In this document: positions 1-6,764 of the stretch, in pieces
Layout: each line of letters opens with the position of its first letter
Position numbering within the stretch: position 1 is the first letter of the stretch
Source of the DNA: an uncultured Macromonas sp.
GTDB lineage: Bacteria > Pseudomonadota > Gammaproteobacteria > Burkholderiales > Burkholderiaceae
Length of the DNA stretch: 8,163 nucleotides
Assembly (NCBI GenBank): GCA_946481585.1
Contig: CAMLOF010000132.1
Location: 1-8,163 of the forward strand
Reading direction: 5' to 3'
Made by a program: the position numbers and the translations under genes
The notes under the pieces: generated by a model
Databases searched by the model: none
What the model was told of the DNA's origin: nothing
Seen by the model: only the letters and a program-made list of their open reading frames with translations

Positions 1-788
1 CCTTCCTTGCTGCCGCAGTCGTAGCGCTTGCCCGCGTAACGGAAGGCGTACACCTTCTGCGTGGTCATCAAGCCCGCAATGCCGTCGGTGAGCTGGATTT
101 CACCACCCACACCACGCGGCTGGTTACGGATCTGGTCGAACACCTCGGGGGTGAGCACGTAGCGCCCGGCCACGCCCCAGTTGGAAGGGGCCACCTCGGG
201 CGCGGGTTTTTCGACGAACTGGCGCACGTCCATCAGGTCGTCGCTCAAGAATTCGCCCGCCACAATGCCGTAGCGCTTGGTGTGCTCATGCGGCACTTCC
301 TGCACCGCCACGATGGAGCTGCCCAGTTCGGCAAACCGCGCCGTCATCTGCGCCATCACGGGCGGCTCGCCCACCATCAGGTCGTCGGCCAGCAGCACGG
401 CAAAGGGTTCACCCGCCACCAGCGGCTCGGCGCACAGCACGGCGTGGCCCAGACCCAGGGCGCGCGCCTGGCGCACGGCAATGCACACCATGTCGTCGGG
501 CTTGACGGAGCGCACCAGGTCCAGCAGCGCCTGTTTCCCTGCGTCCTCCAGTTCGCGCTCCAGTTCGTAGGCCATGTCGAAGTGGTCGTCGATGGCGCGT
601 TTGTGCCTGCCGGTCACGAAGATCATCTCGCGGATGCCTGCGGCGTATGCCTCTTCCACCGCGTACTGGATGAGCGGCTTGTCAACGACGGGCAGCATCT
701 CCTTGGGCATGGCCTTGGTGGCGGGCAGGAAACGCGTGCCCATGCCAGCGACGGGAAACACGGCTTTGCGTACGGGGGTATGACTCAT
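1..788 (-). CDS. galU: UTP--glucose-1-phosphate uridylyltransferase (3' end beyond window)
   Basis: This cytosolic enzyme makes UDP-glucose from UTP and glucose-1-phosphate, supplying surface polysaccharide and other glycan synthesis. The visible 262 residues begin [15 protein letters not shown] and carry the nucleotidyltransferase signature [11 protein letters not shown] (residues 15-25), then [11 protein letters not shown] (28-38). LLADDLM follows in the middle, then VEKP, and a [10 protein letters not shown] block near the visible end. Bacterial GalU is usually about 290-300 residues, so roughly 30-40 C-terminal residues lie outside the window. The ATG at 786-788 is chosen because it places the signature at the usual distance from the N-terminus; no clear Shine-Dalgarno sequence precedes it. 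It starts only 16 bases after the stop of the degenerate GGDEF gene, so the two are probably co-transcribed. The family is certain from sequence; the symbol assumes the housekeeping copy rather than a paralogue. Confidence 0.95.
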   Translation of the reverse strand, partial: MSHTPVRKAVFPVAGMGTRFLPATKAMPKEMLPVVDKPLIQYAVEEAYAAGIREMIFVTGRHKRAIDDHFDMAYELERELEDAGKQALLDLVRSVKPDDMVCIAVRQARALGLGHAVLCAEPLVAGEPFAVLLADDLMVGEPPVMAQMTARFAELGSSIVAVQEVPHEHTKRYGIVAGEFLSDDLMDVRQFVEKPAPEVAPSNWGVAGRYVLTPEVFDQIRNQPRGVGGEIQLTDGIAGLMTTQKVYAFRYAGKRYDCGSKE

Positions 789-804
789 GCGAAAGGGAGA
801 GGAT

Positions 805-1425
805 TCAGGGTTCGATTTCGATGCGGTTCGGGCCTTCGCCCGGCGTGGCTTCCAGCGCACGCTGGGCGGCCACCACCATCTCGGGGGCCAGATCGTACAG
901 CGGCGCGCCTGGCTGGGGCGTGCGGCCATGTACGCCAATGCTCACCGTCAGTGCGTGCTTTTCACCCGCCACGTCGAATGGTTGTGAGCTGGTCATCTGG
1001 CGCAGGTCTTCCACCAGCACCAGCGCACTGGCCACATCAGCGTCGGGCAGCACCACCAGAAAGCGCCCGCGGTCCCAGTGGCCCAGCAGGTCGTGACTGC
1101 GCACGCGCGCCGCCATGCGCTGGGCCAGGTTGCGCTCCAGGTCGCCCGTACGCGCAGGCCCCAGGCGTGCGGCCAGCGCAGCAAAGCCGTCGATTTCGAC
1201 GACCAGCACCGTGACGGGGTGACGCAGGCGGTCAGCCAGTGACAGTGTCCGGCCCAGTGCCTCCAGCATGGCCTGCTGATTGAGCAGGCCGGTCTGCGGG
1301 TCGCGCAGGGCCAGGGTGGTCAACTGGCGGTCACAACGGCGCCGCACACTCCGCGCCGCAAGCAAAGCCCCCACCGCCATGGCCAGCAAGGCCACAGACA
1401 GCAAGAGAATAGGCGGGAAGGTCAT
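805..1425 (-). CDS. Membrane-anchored protein with degenerate GGDEF domain
   Basis: The predicted protein has 206 residues: one hydrophobic N-terminal helix (about residues 4-24, followed by a basic stretch RSVRRR), then a GGDEF-type fold. Family landmarks are RDPQTGLLN (41-49), VEIDGF (76-81), [10 protein letters not shown] (121-130) and VSIGVH (161-166). The GGDEF signature itself reads DRGRF (118-122), so the catalytic glycines and acidic pair are lost, and the first metal-binding Asp of the usual DID motif is Glu. Diguanylate cyclase activity is therefore unlikely. The inhibitory-site motif RxxD is kept as RSHD (109-112), five residues before the degenerate signature as in active cyclases, so it may bind c-di-GMP. 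The ATG at 1423-1425 is chosen because a longer frame back to 1617 would overlap the end of nagL and add a non-conserved leader; neither start has an obvious ribosome site. It lies 16 bases upstream of galU. The role is unknown; a c-di-GMP sensor tied to polysaccharide supply is inference. Confidence 0.8.
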   Translation of the reverse strand: MTFPPILLLSVALLAMAVGALLAARSVRRRCDRQLTTLALRDPQTGLLNQQAMLEALGRTLSLADRLRHPVTVLVVEIDGFAALAARLGPARTGDLERNLAQRMAARVRSHDLLGHWDRGRFLVVLPDADVASALVLVEDLRQMTSSQPFDVAGEKHALTVSIGVHGRTPQPGAPLYDLAPEMVVAAQRALEATPGEGPNRIEIEP

Positions 1426-1503
1426 GACAGAGACAATGGTTGCGCCACTCTGGCGGAACCAGACCACCTTTGGGCGCAGCCTGTATGTTACAGGGCGCCC
1501 GGG

Positions 1504-1524
1504 CTGCCCCGCCAAGGGCGGCAG
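1504..1524. other. GC-rich hairpin in the nagL-GGDEF gene gap
   Basis: The 115-base gap between nagL and the GGDEF gene contains an inverted repeat: CTG plus CCGCC pairs with GGCGG plus CAG around a three-base loop, with a two-base bulge. No run of T follows it on the minus strand, so it does not look like a standard intrinsic terminator, though it could weakly separate the catabolic operon from the GGDEF-galU pair. I see no good promoter elsewhere in this gap. Confidence 0.3.
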
Positions 1525-1540
1525 GGCAATCCACCTTCGC

Positions 1541-2179
1541 TCAGGAAGCGTCTGGTTGCGCAGCCGGGGCGGCGCGCCGGAACGCGTCCAGCTCGCTGCA
1601 GGCGGTGTCCACCGCACGGATCAGAGGGTAAGGCGCCAGGTCCACCTTGAAGCGGCGCGCACTTTCCACCTGGGGCACAAGGTAGCAGTCGGCCAGGGTG
1701 GGCGTGGCGCCAAAGCTGAAGCGGCCGCGTTTAAGGTCCGCCGCCAGCAGCGCCTCGTAGGCGTCAAAGCCTGCGGTGATCCAGGTGCCGCACCAGGCGT
1801 TGATGGCGTCCTCGTTGGCACCGAACGTCTTGCGCAGGTACTCCAGGATGCGGCGGTTGTTGATGGGGTGGATGTCGCACCCCACCAGAGCCGCCAGGGC
1901 ACGCACGCGGGCACGACCGTCCGCATCAGCTGGCAGCAGCGCAGGCGTCGGGTACTGTTCCTCCAGCCATTCGATGATGGCTGGCGACTGGATCAGCACT
2001 TGCGTGCCCGTGTCCAGCGCGGGCACCAGCTGCTGCGGATTCACCGACTTGAAGGCGTCCTTCAAGTGCTCTTCCTTGCCCAGGTGCACGGCCAGGTACT
2101 CGTAGGGCAAGCCCTTGAGGTTGAGCGCGATGCGCAGGCGGTGGGACGTGCCGCTGCGCCAAAAGTTGTAAAGCTTCAT
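1541..2179 (-). CDS. nagL: Maleylpyruvate isomerase (zeta-class glutathione transferase fold)
   Basis: This cytosolic enzyme isomerises maleylpyruvate to fumarylpyruvate using glutathione, the third step of the gentisate pathway. The 212-residue protein has an N-terminal thioredoxin-like domain beginning MKLYNFWRSGTSHRLRIAL. That domain includes the cis-proline motif VPAL (52-55) and the glutathione-contacting QSPAIIEWLEE (64-74). An all-helical C-terminal domain follows, with DIHPINNRRIL (102-112). Arg8, His104, Arg109/110 and Arg176 are candidate substrate-carboxylate contacts, by analogy with NagL of Ralstonia sp. U2, which it resembles closely from memory. The ATG at 2177-2179 is preferred over an in-frame TTG twelve bases earlier because NagL proteins start MKLY. 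Only four bases separate it from the transporter stop codon and no strong ribosome site is visible, so translational coupling is likely. It is the last gene of the operon. Confidence 0.93.
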   Translation of the reverse strand: MKLYNFWRSGTSHRLRIALNLKGLPYEYLAVHLGKEEHLKDAFKSVNPQQLVPALDTGTQVLIQSPAIIEWLEEQYPTPALLPADADGRARVRALAALVGCDIHPINNRRILEYLRKTFGANEDAINAWCGTWITAGFDAYEALLAADLKRGRFSFGATPTLADCYLVPQVESARRFKVDLAPYPLIRAVDTACSELDAFRRAAPAAQPDAS

Positions 2180-2183
2180 GATT

Positions 2184-3548
2184 TCAATCAACTGCGGGCA
2201 AAGGAAGCGAGTTCGTGCTCAGTGCGGCGCCACGGGGCGGCACCAGAGCGCTTCTGCTCATCGGCACCAAAAGGGTCAGGAGCATGCCAAACACACCCAG
2301 ACCGGCGAGCACGTAAAAGATAGTGTTGAGTTCCAGACCCAGACTGATCAGCAAGCTTCCCAACATGGGCCCACCAATCCCCCCAAGGCGGCCAAAGCCT
2401 GCACACCAGGCCACGCCTGCCGCACGCACGTTGGTGCGGTAGAAGTTGGCCACAAAACCGTAGATGAGCGTCTGTGTGCCACTTGTACCCAACCCCACGA
2501 CGGCGACGATGCAGAGCAAACCGGCCAACGGGAAGCCCATGGTCAACAAAACAAGCGCCGTGGCACCGATCGCAAAAGTGGCAACGACCACGGGTTTGGG
2601 CCCGAAACGGTCGGCAAACCTGGACGCCAGCAAAGCACCAAAAAGCGAGCCGCCGTTGAGCACCAGCAGGAAGGACAGCGAGCCTTTGGCATTGAACCCA
2701 GCACGCAGCATCAGCTCGGGCAGCCAGGTATTCAATGAATAGACCAGCAGCAGTCCGGTGGCACTCATCATCCCCAGCACAATTGTGGCTGCAAGGTAGT
2801 ACTGGCTGAACAGTCCAGCGAAGCCCGCTCTGCCTGCGGCGACCGTGACCCCTGGGGCGTCGGCCTGCGGCAGGGGCATGCCTGTGCGCTCTGACAAGGC
2901 ACGAGCCTCCTCCATCCGCCCGCGTGACACGAGCCATGCCACGGACTCCGGCATCTTGAAATAGGCCAATGGCAACAGAGTCACAAGTGGCAGCGCGCCC
3001 ACCCAGAACATGCCACGCCAGCCGATGTGCTCCATCAACAGAATCGCCAGCAGTGCAGACATCAAGCTGCCCAGTGGAATGCCGCCGTTGGTGATTGCAT
3101 TGATGGTGTTTTTCTTGTCACTCGGGGCGTATTCGGCTACCAGCGCGGCAGTGGTGGCAACGAGCGATCCGATGCCCAACCCGGTCATCAGGCGCAACCA
3201 GCCAAAGACCTGCGTGTTCTCGGCCATGGCGGTCAATGCCATGCCTACCGAGAACCAGGCGTAGGAGATCAGCATTACCTTGCGGCGCCCGATCAAATCC
3301 CCCACCATGCCCGCCATCAGCGCACCCAGCATCACTCCCAGCAACGCATAGCTGCCCAACATCCCAGCAGTGGCGGGTGTAACCACGCCTAGCTGGGATG
3401 GGTCCCGCAGGAATGTGGATACGACTGCGCCGTAAACGACCAGGTCGTATCCGTCGAACACCAGCCCCCACGTCGCCAATGCAATCACCCAGCGAACCGT
3501 GTTTCGACGCTTGTACTCCTTTGCAGCGTCGTCCTTCATCAATGTCAT
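2184..3548 (-). CDS. MFS transporter, aromatic acid:H+ symporter family (probable 3-hydroxybenzoate/gentisate uptake)
   Basis: The predicted protein is a 454-residue inner-membrane permease with about twelve hydrophobic segments, the usual length for aromatic acid:H+ symporters such as PcaK, BenK and MhbT. The first segment carries the DGYD motif (32-35), matching the paired acidic residues typical of this family. The loop after the second segment has GDLIGRRK (83-90), the MFS signature, and a related DRFGPKP lies in the second half. The ATG at 3546-3548 is supported by GAGGAA at 3555-3560. Context suggests import of 3-hydroxybenzoate or gentisate; which one cannot be read from sequence, so MhbT or GenK naming is left open. 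It sits between nagK and nagL, is preceded by a 104-base gap with a strong hairpin, and abuts nagL by four bases. Its GC content is visibly lower than its neighbours' (sampled lines 48-58% against about 70%), which suggests a separate origin. Confidence 0.9.
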   Translation of the reverse strand: MTLMKDDAAKEYKRRNTVRWVIALATWGLVFDGYDLVVYGAVVSTFLRDPSQLGVVTPATAGMLGSYALLGVMLGALMAGMVGDLIGRRKVMLISYAWFSVGMALTAMAENTQVFGWLRLMTGLGIGSLVATTAALVAEYAPSDKKNTINAITNGGIPLGSLMSALLAILLMEHIGWRGMFWVGALPLVTLLPLAYFKMPESVAWLVSRGRMEEARALSERTGMPLPQADAPGVTVAAGRAGFAGLFSQYYLAATIVLGMMSATGLLLVYSLNTWLPELMLRAGFNAKGSLSFLLVLNGGSLFGALLASRFADRFGPKPVVVATFAIGATALVLLTMGFPLAGLLCIVAVVGLGTSGTQTLIYGFVANFYRTNVRAAGVAWCAGFGRLGGIGGPMLGSLLISLGLELNTIFYVLAGLGVFGMLLTLLVPMSRSALVPPRGAALSTNSLPLPAVD

Positions 3549-3597
3549 GCTCTGTTCCTCGCAACGGGCAGCGTGCAGCCGGCGCCCACGACAAATT

Positions 3598-3626
3598 CCG
3601 GGAGCACGCAGTACTGCGGCTCCCGG
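3598..3626. other. Strong hairpin between nagK and the transporter gene
   Basis: The outer arms CCGGGAGC (3598-3605) and GCTCCCGG (3619-3626) are perfectly complementary. After one unpaired A, inner arms CGCAG and CTGCG continue the stem around a TA centre, giving 13 base pairs in 29 bases. On the transcribed minus strand the stem is followed by AATTTGTCGT, only weakly T-rich. It could be a leaky terminator, an mRNA-stability element lowering transporter and nagL expression relative to nagX-I-K, or a repeat element. The structure is certain; the role is not. Confidence 0.6.
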
Positions 3627-3652
3627 TCCATCGCTATTCAGTTATTGGGGGG

Positions 3653-4354
3653 TTACTCCGCCGGTCCGACGTTCAGCACGATCTCGGCAATGCCTTCCAC
3701 CCGGCCGGTGATCTTGTCACCCGCCACCACGGCGCCCACGCCTTCGGGCGTGCCGGTGTAGATGATGTCGCCCGGCTGCAGGTGGTAGTAGGTGGAGAGG
3801 TCGGCGATGATCTCGCGGATGTTCCAGATCAGCTTGTCCACGTCAGACGACTGCTTGGTCTGACCGTTGACCTCCAGCGCAATGGCGCCCTTGTCCACCA
3901 CCACACCCTCCATGGGCACGATCTCGGAGCACACCGAACCCTGCTCGATGTCCTTGCCGGTATCCCAGGGGCGGCCCTTGTCGCGCGCCACCAGTTGCAG
4001 GTCGCGGCGGGTCATGTCCAGGCCGGCGGCGTAGCCGTAGACCAGTTCATGGGCGTTGGCCTCGCTCACGCGGAAGCCCGGCTTGCCGATGGCCAGCACC
4101 AGTTCCATTTCGAAGTGGTAGTTGCTGGTGCGCGGCGGGTAGGGCACGGTGGCGCCGCTTTCCACCAGCGTCTGGGGCGACTTGGTGAAGTAGAAGGCCT
4201 GCTCCACGCTCTTGTCCACGGGGCGGCCCATTTCCACCGCGTGGGCATGGTAGTTGCGGCCCACACAGAAGATGCGGTTGACGGGGAAGCGCTCGGTCCT
4301 GCCGCGCACGGGCAGGGACTGGACGGGGGGCGGGTTCCAGAGGTAATTGCTCAC
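3653..4354 (-). CDS. nagK: Fumarylpyruvate hydrolase (FAH family)
   Basis: This cytosolic hydrolase splits fumarylpyruvate into fumarate and pyruvate, the last step of the gentisate pathway. At 233 residues it is the usual size of single-domain FAH-family enzymes. Visible landmarks are FCVGRNYHAHA (29-39), FTKSP (56-60), HFEMELVLAIG (80-90), GYAAGLDMTRRDLQ (107-120), GKDIEQG (133-139) and YTGTPEGVG (199-207). Glu82, Glu84 and Asp113 fit the conserved divalent-metal ligands of the fold. Translation starts at a GTG (4352-4354), supported by AGGA six bases upstream (4361-4364). It follows nagI after 33 bases and ends 104 bases before the transporter gene. FAH proteins share this fold across several substrates (fumarylacetoacetate, acylpyruvates), so the specific call rests on its place among nagX, nagI and nagL. 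Confidence 0.92.
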   Translation of the reverse strand: MSNYLWNPPPVQSLPVRGRTERFPVNRIFCVGRNYHAHAVEMGRPVDKSVEQAFYFTKSPQTLVESGATVPYPPRTSNYHFEMELVLAIGKPGFRVSEANAHELVYGYAAGLDMTRRDLQLVARDKGRPWDTGKDIEQGSVCSEIVPMEGVVVDKGAIALEVNGQTKQSSDVDKLIWNIREIIADLSTYYHLQPGDIIYTGTPEGVGAVVAGDKITGRVEGIAEIVLNVGPAE

Positions 4355-4387
4355 TTGCTTTCCTGTTGGGCGGTGCTTCGCGGCGGC

Positions 4388-5428
4388 TCAGCCGCGGTTT
4401 TCAAAAACGCCCAGCTTGCGGTGCAGGGGCGATTCGTCTGCCATGAAGATGAAGGACGGCTGGTCGGCCGAGAGGTTCTTCAGCGTCACCTCGGTGTAAC
4501 CGGGGGCGCAGCAGGTGTCGGCCTCGCTCAGGGTGAAGGTGGACTCGGCGATGCGCGCCTCGCTGCGGCCTTCGATCTGGTGGAACACCACGGCGGGCGA
4601 ACGCACGGGCAGGCGCAGGGTCTGGCCGGGTTTGAGCATCAGGGCGTAGAAGCCCAGGATGTTCTCGGCGTCGTCACCCGTTTCGGGGTTGACGTAGGTG
4701 ACTTGCACGCACTCCTGCTCGGGCTGGTCGGCCGCCAGCGACAGCAGCGCGGCGCGGGTGTCGGCCCAGGGGTAGCGCAGCATGGGGTAACGCTTGTCGC
4801 TGCGCTGGAACACGGTGGTGGGCACCACGCCCGCGCGGGTCCAGGCGCGTTCACCCCGGCTGGGGTTGACCTGCTGGCGTTCGCCGTTGATGTGGTAGCT
4901 GGCCTCCATGTAATAGACCAGCGGCAGGTCCAGCACGTCCAGCCACACCACGGGCTCGTTGCCGTCGTGGCCGTGCTCGTGCCACAGGCCGGTGGGCGTG
5001 AGGATGAGGTCACCCCGGCTCATGGGGCACTTCTCGCCGTCCACGGTGGTGTAGGCGCCCTCGCCCTCCACGATCATGCGCACGGCGTTGGGGGTGTGGC
5101 GGTGGCTGGGGGCCCACTCACCGGGCAGCAGCAGCTGCATGCCCAGGTACATGGCCGCGCTGGCCTGCATCTTCTCCAGGCCATGGCCGGGGTTGGCCAG
5201 CACCAGCACGCGGCGCTCCGCCTTCTCGATGGGGGTCAGCTCGCCCGCCTTGAGCAACAAGGGCTTCAAGGTCTGGTAGGACCAGTAGGTGGGCTTCGTC
5301 TGGCGAGTGGGCACCTTGGGCGGCAGCACCGCGCGCAAGCTGGGCCACAACGGCACCAGGTTGAGCTTCTTGAGTTCGTCGCGGTAGTCCTGCGGCAGGT
5401 CTTCCAGGCGGCCAAGTTCTTGACTCAT
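4388..5428 (-). CDS. nagI: Gentisate 1,2-dioxygenase
   Basis: This iron(II) enzyme cleaves the ring of gentisate with O2 to give maleylpyruvate. The 346-residue protein is bicupin. The first cupin carries SHRHTPNAVRMIVEGEG (108-124) and PTGLWHEHGHDG (145-156), giving His109, His111 and His150 as the expected iron ligands. A second cupin-like half runs through residues about 250-335 (for example FHQIEGRSEA) without an obvious metal triad, as is normal for the family. The ATG at 5426-5428 is backed by GGAG at 5436-5439, seven bases upstream. It lies 18 bases after the nagX stop and 33 before the nagK start, so it is in the middle of a tight operon. Salicylate dioxygenases and 1-hydroxy-2-naphthoate dioxygenases share this fold, but the neighbouring 3-hydroxybenzoate 6-hydroxylase, which makes gentisate, settles the substrate. 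Confidence 0.94.
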   Translation of the reverse strand: MSQELGRLEDLPQDYRDELKKLNLVPLWPSLRAVLPPKVPTRQTKPTYWSYQTLKPLLLKAGELTPIEKAERRVLVLANPGHGLEKMQASAAMYLGMQLLLPGEWAPSHRHTPNAVRMIVEGEGAYTTVDGEKCPMSRGDLILTPTGLWHEHGHDGNEPVVWLDVLDLPLVYYMEASYHINGERQQVNPSRGERAWTRAGVVPTTVFQRSDKRYPMLRYPWADTRAALLSLAADQPEQECVQVTYVNPETGDDAENILGFYALMLKPGQTLRLPVRSPAVVFHQIEGRSEARIAESTFTLSEADTCCAPGYTEVTLKNLSADQPSFIFMADESPLHRKLGVFENRG

Positions 5429-5446
5429 CGTTTGTCTCCGTTGTGG

Positions 5447-6652
5447 TCAGTAGGGGGTAGCCAAGCAGTTGCTCACGTTCCAGCCGTAGAGCCATTCCAT
5501 CGCGTCGTAGAAGCGCTCTGCCGAACGCCCTCGCCACAGGTCGTTGCGCACCAGGCGCTCCACACCCTTGGCGTGGTAGATGCGGCCCATCTCGCGGCTG
5601 GACAGCACGATGCGCGCCGTGCGTGCCACGCGGGAACGCTGGTACAGGTCCAACGCCTTGGTCCAGTCGTTGTTGTGCACGCGCAGGGCCTCGCCCAGGG
5701 TCACGGCGTCTTCGATCGCCATGCAGGCGCCCTGGGCCATGTACTGCGTGGTGGGGTGCGCAGCGTCGCCCAGCAGGGTGGCACGGCCGTAGGTCCACTG
5801 GCCAATCGGCTCGCGGTCGGCGGTGGCCCAACGCTTCCAGCTCTTGGGCAGGTCGATCAACTGGCGGGCTTTGGGGCAGATGCCCTGGAAGTAGCTCTGC
5901 ACCTCTTCCTTGCTGCCCTCGCGCACGCCCCATTCTTCCTTGTCGCGGCTGTGGAAGGTCACCACCACGTTGTACTGTTCGCCGCCGCGCAGCGGGTAAT
6001 GCACCAGGTGGCAGTTGGGGCCGACCCAGATGCTGGCGGCGTTCCACTGCAGGTCCACCGGGAAGTCCTTCTTGTCCACCACGGCGCGGTACACCACGTG
6101 GCCGGTCACACGGGCCGGGTCGCCCACGTACTGCTGGCGCACCACGGACTTCACACCGTCCGCACCGATCAGGGCCTGGCCCTTGTAGGCGTTGCCGTGC
6201 TGGTCATAGATGGTGACGGAGTCGGCGTCCTGCTCCACGCGCTCGATGCGCGTGCTGGTCTGGAACTCCACCTGGCCGGTCTCCTGCGCGCCTTCCAGCA
6301 GCGACAGGTGCACGTCCACGCGGTGGATCACGGCGTAGGGGTTGCCGAAGCGCTTGCGGAAGTTCTCGTCCGTCGGGATCTTGCCAACCTGGTACTCGTC
6401 AATGGCGTCGTGCATCACCATGTAGTCGGTGTACACGGCGCGGCCTCGGGCTTTTTCGCCAACGCCCAGGGCGTCGAACGCGTGGAAGGCGTTAGGGCCG
6501 AGTTGGATGCCCGCGCCGATCTCACCGATCTCGGGCGCCTGCTCGAACACCTTGACCTTGAAGCCCCGGCGCACCAGCGCCAGCGCCGCGGCCAGGCCGC
6601 CGATACCGCCACCGGCAACCAGCACCGGCAAGTCCTTGGATTGCTCCGCCAT
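5447..6652 (-). CDS. nagX: 3-hydroxybenzoate 6-hydroxylase (FAD-dependent monooxygenase)
   Basis: This single-component flavoprotein converts 3-hydroxybenzoate, NADH and O2 to gentisate, the entry step of the operon. The 401-residue protein shows the three marks of group A flavin hydroxylases: GGGIGG (14-19) in the N-terminal Rossmann fold with Glu37 ending the second strand, the DG motif IGADGV (161-166), and GDAAHP (294-299), which binds FAD. Tyr105, His214, Tyr218 and Gln302 align well with the active-site Tyr105, His213, Tyr217 and Gln301 I recall for Rhodococcus jostii 3HB6H, which supports 6-hydroxylation over salicylate 1-hydroxylation. An upstream in-frame ATG (6658) touches the AGGAG directly. 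The ATG at 6650-6652 is chosen because it leaves six bases to that site (6659-6663). It is the first gene of the operon, divergent from the MarR gene. No ring-hydroxylating dioxygenase or salicylate 5-hydroxylase subunits are nearby, so 3-hydroxybenzoate is the likely operon substrate. Confidence 0.9.
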   Translation of the reverse strand: MAEQSKDLPVLVAGGGIGGLAAALALVRRGFKVKVFEQAPEIGEIGAGIQLGPNAFHAFDALGVGEKARGRAVYTDYMVMHDAIDEYQVGKIPTDENFRKRFGNPYAVIHRVDVHLSLLEGAQETGQVEFQTSTRIERVEQDADSVTIYDQHGNAYKGQALIGADGVKSVVRQQYVGDPARVTGHVVYRAVVDKKDFPVDLQWNAASIWVGPNCHLVHYPLRGGEQYNVVVTFHSRDKEEWGVREGSKEEVQSYFQGICPKARQLIDLPKSWKRWATADREPIGQWTYGRATLLGDAAHPTTQYMAQGACMAIEDAVTLGEALRVHNNDWTKALDLYQRSRVARTARIVLSSREMGRIYHAKGVERLVRNDLWRGRSAERFYDAMEWLYGWNVSNCLATPY

Positions 6653-6658
6653 GTTCAT

Positions 6659-6663
6659 CTCCT
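6659..6663 (-). promoter_or_regulatory. Ribosome binding site of nagX
   Basis: AGGAG on the minus strand lies six bases before the ATG at 6652 and directly abuts the other in-frame ATG at 6658. This spacing decides in favour of the shorter protein starting MAEQSK. Confidence 0.75.
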
Positions 6664-6685
6664 GCGTTTAAAAGGTCGCATGCAC

Positions 6686-6705
6686 ATAATCAGCACACTG
6701 ACAAT
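6686..6705. promoter_or_regulatory. Candidate MarR operator over the nagX transcription start
   Basis: An imperfect 20-base palindrome with core arms TCAG and CTGA around four bases and matching AT ends; six of ten half-site positions are symmetric. It lies just downstream of the -10 box, over the expected transcription start near 6700. Its size and position suit a MarR-family dimer acting as a repressor. The assignment is inference from symmetry and location. Confidence 0.4.
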
Positions 6706-6706
6706 T

Positions 6707-6735
6707 AGTATAGTGACGTTTTGAAACGATGACAA
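6707..6735 (-). promoter_or_regulatory. Probable sigma70-type promoter of the nagX operon
   Basis: On the minus strand TTGTCA (6730-6735) is separated by exactly 17 bases from TATACT (6707-6712); each box differs from consensus at one position. Transcription would start near 6700, leaving about 48 bases of leader before the nagX ATG. The -10 region overlaps a TATAGT on the plus strand (6709-6714), which could be the -10 box for the regulator gene, though I see no good matching -35. The -35 box overlaps the first in-frame ATG of the marR reading frame. Confidence 0.65.
6717..6728. promoter_or_regulatory. Palindrome between the nagX -35 and -10 boxes
   Basis: CGTTT-TG-AAACG has perfect five-base arms and lies entirely inside the spacer of the nagX promoter, a position where a bound repressor would exclude RNA polymerase. 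It is a second candidate regulator-binding site with a sequence unlike the 6686-6705 palindrome, so the two may not bind the same protein. Confidence 0.35.
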
Positions 6736-6764
6736 GTAGCGGTTTCCCCATAGACTCTACGCCC

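Noticed and set aside
282..1214. A 310-codon plus-strand frame opposite galU and the GGDEF gene.
   Set aside because: GalU and GGDEF motifs are unambiguous on the minus strand; the plus translation is compositionally odd and matches no family I recognise.
1426..1617. An N-terminal extension of the GGDEF protein to the upstream ATG at 1617.
   Set aside because: It would overlap the last 77 bases of nagL and put a 64-residue Arg/Pro-rich leader before the natural membrane anchor; the ATG at 1425 directly precedes that hydrophobic helix.
4383..4395. A five-pair stem with the nagI stop codon in its loop, considered as a terminator.
   Set aside because: The stem is short, no T run follows on the minus strand, and nagK begins 33 bases later with a good ribosome site.
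3398..6724. A very long open frame (1108 codons) on the plus strand opposite nagX, nagI, nagK and the start of the transporter gene.
   Set aside because: It crosses four well-supported genes antisense and its translation is low-complexity, rich in His, Val, Gly, Ala and Gln. It has no recognisable domain; this is the usual antisense artefact of GC-rich codon usage.
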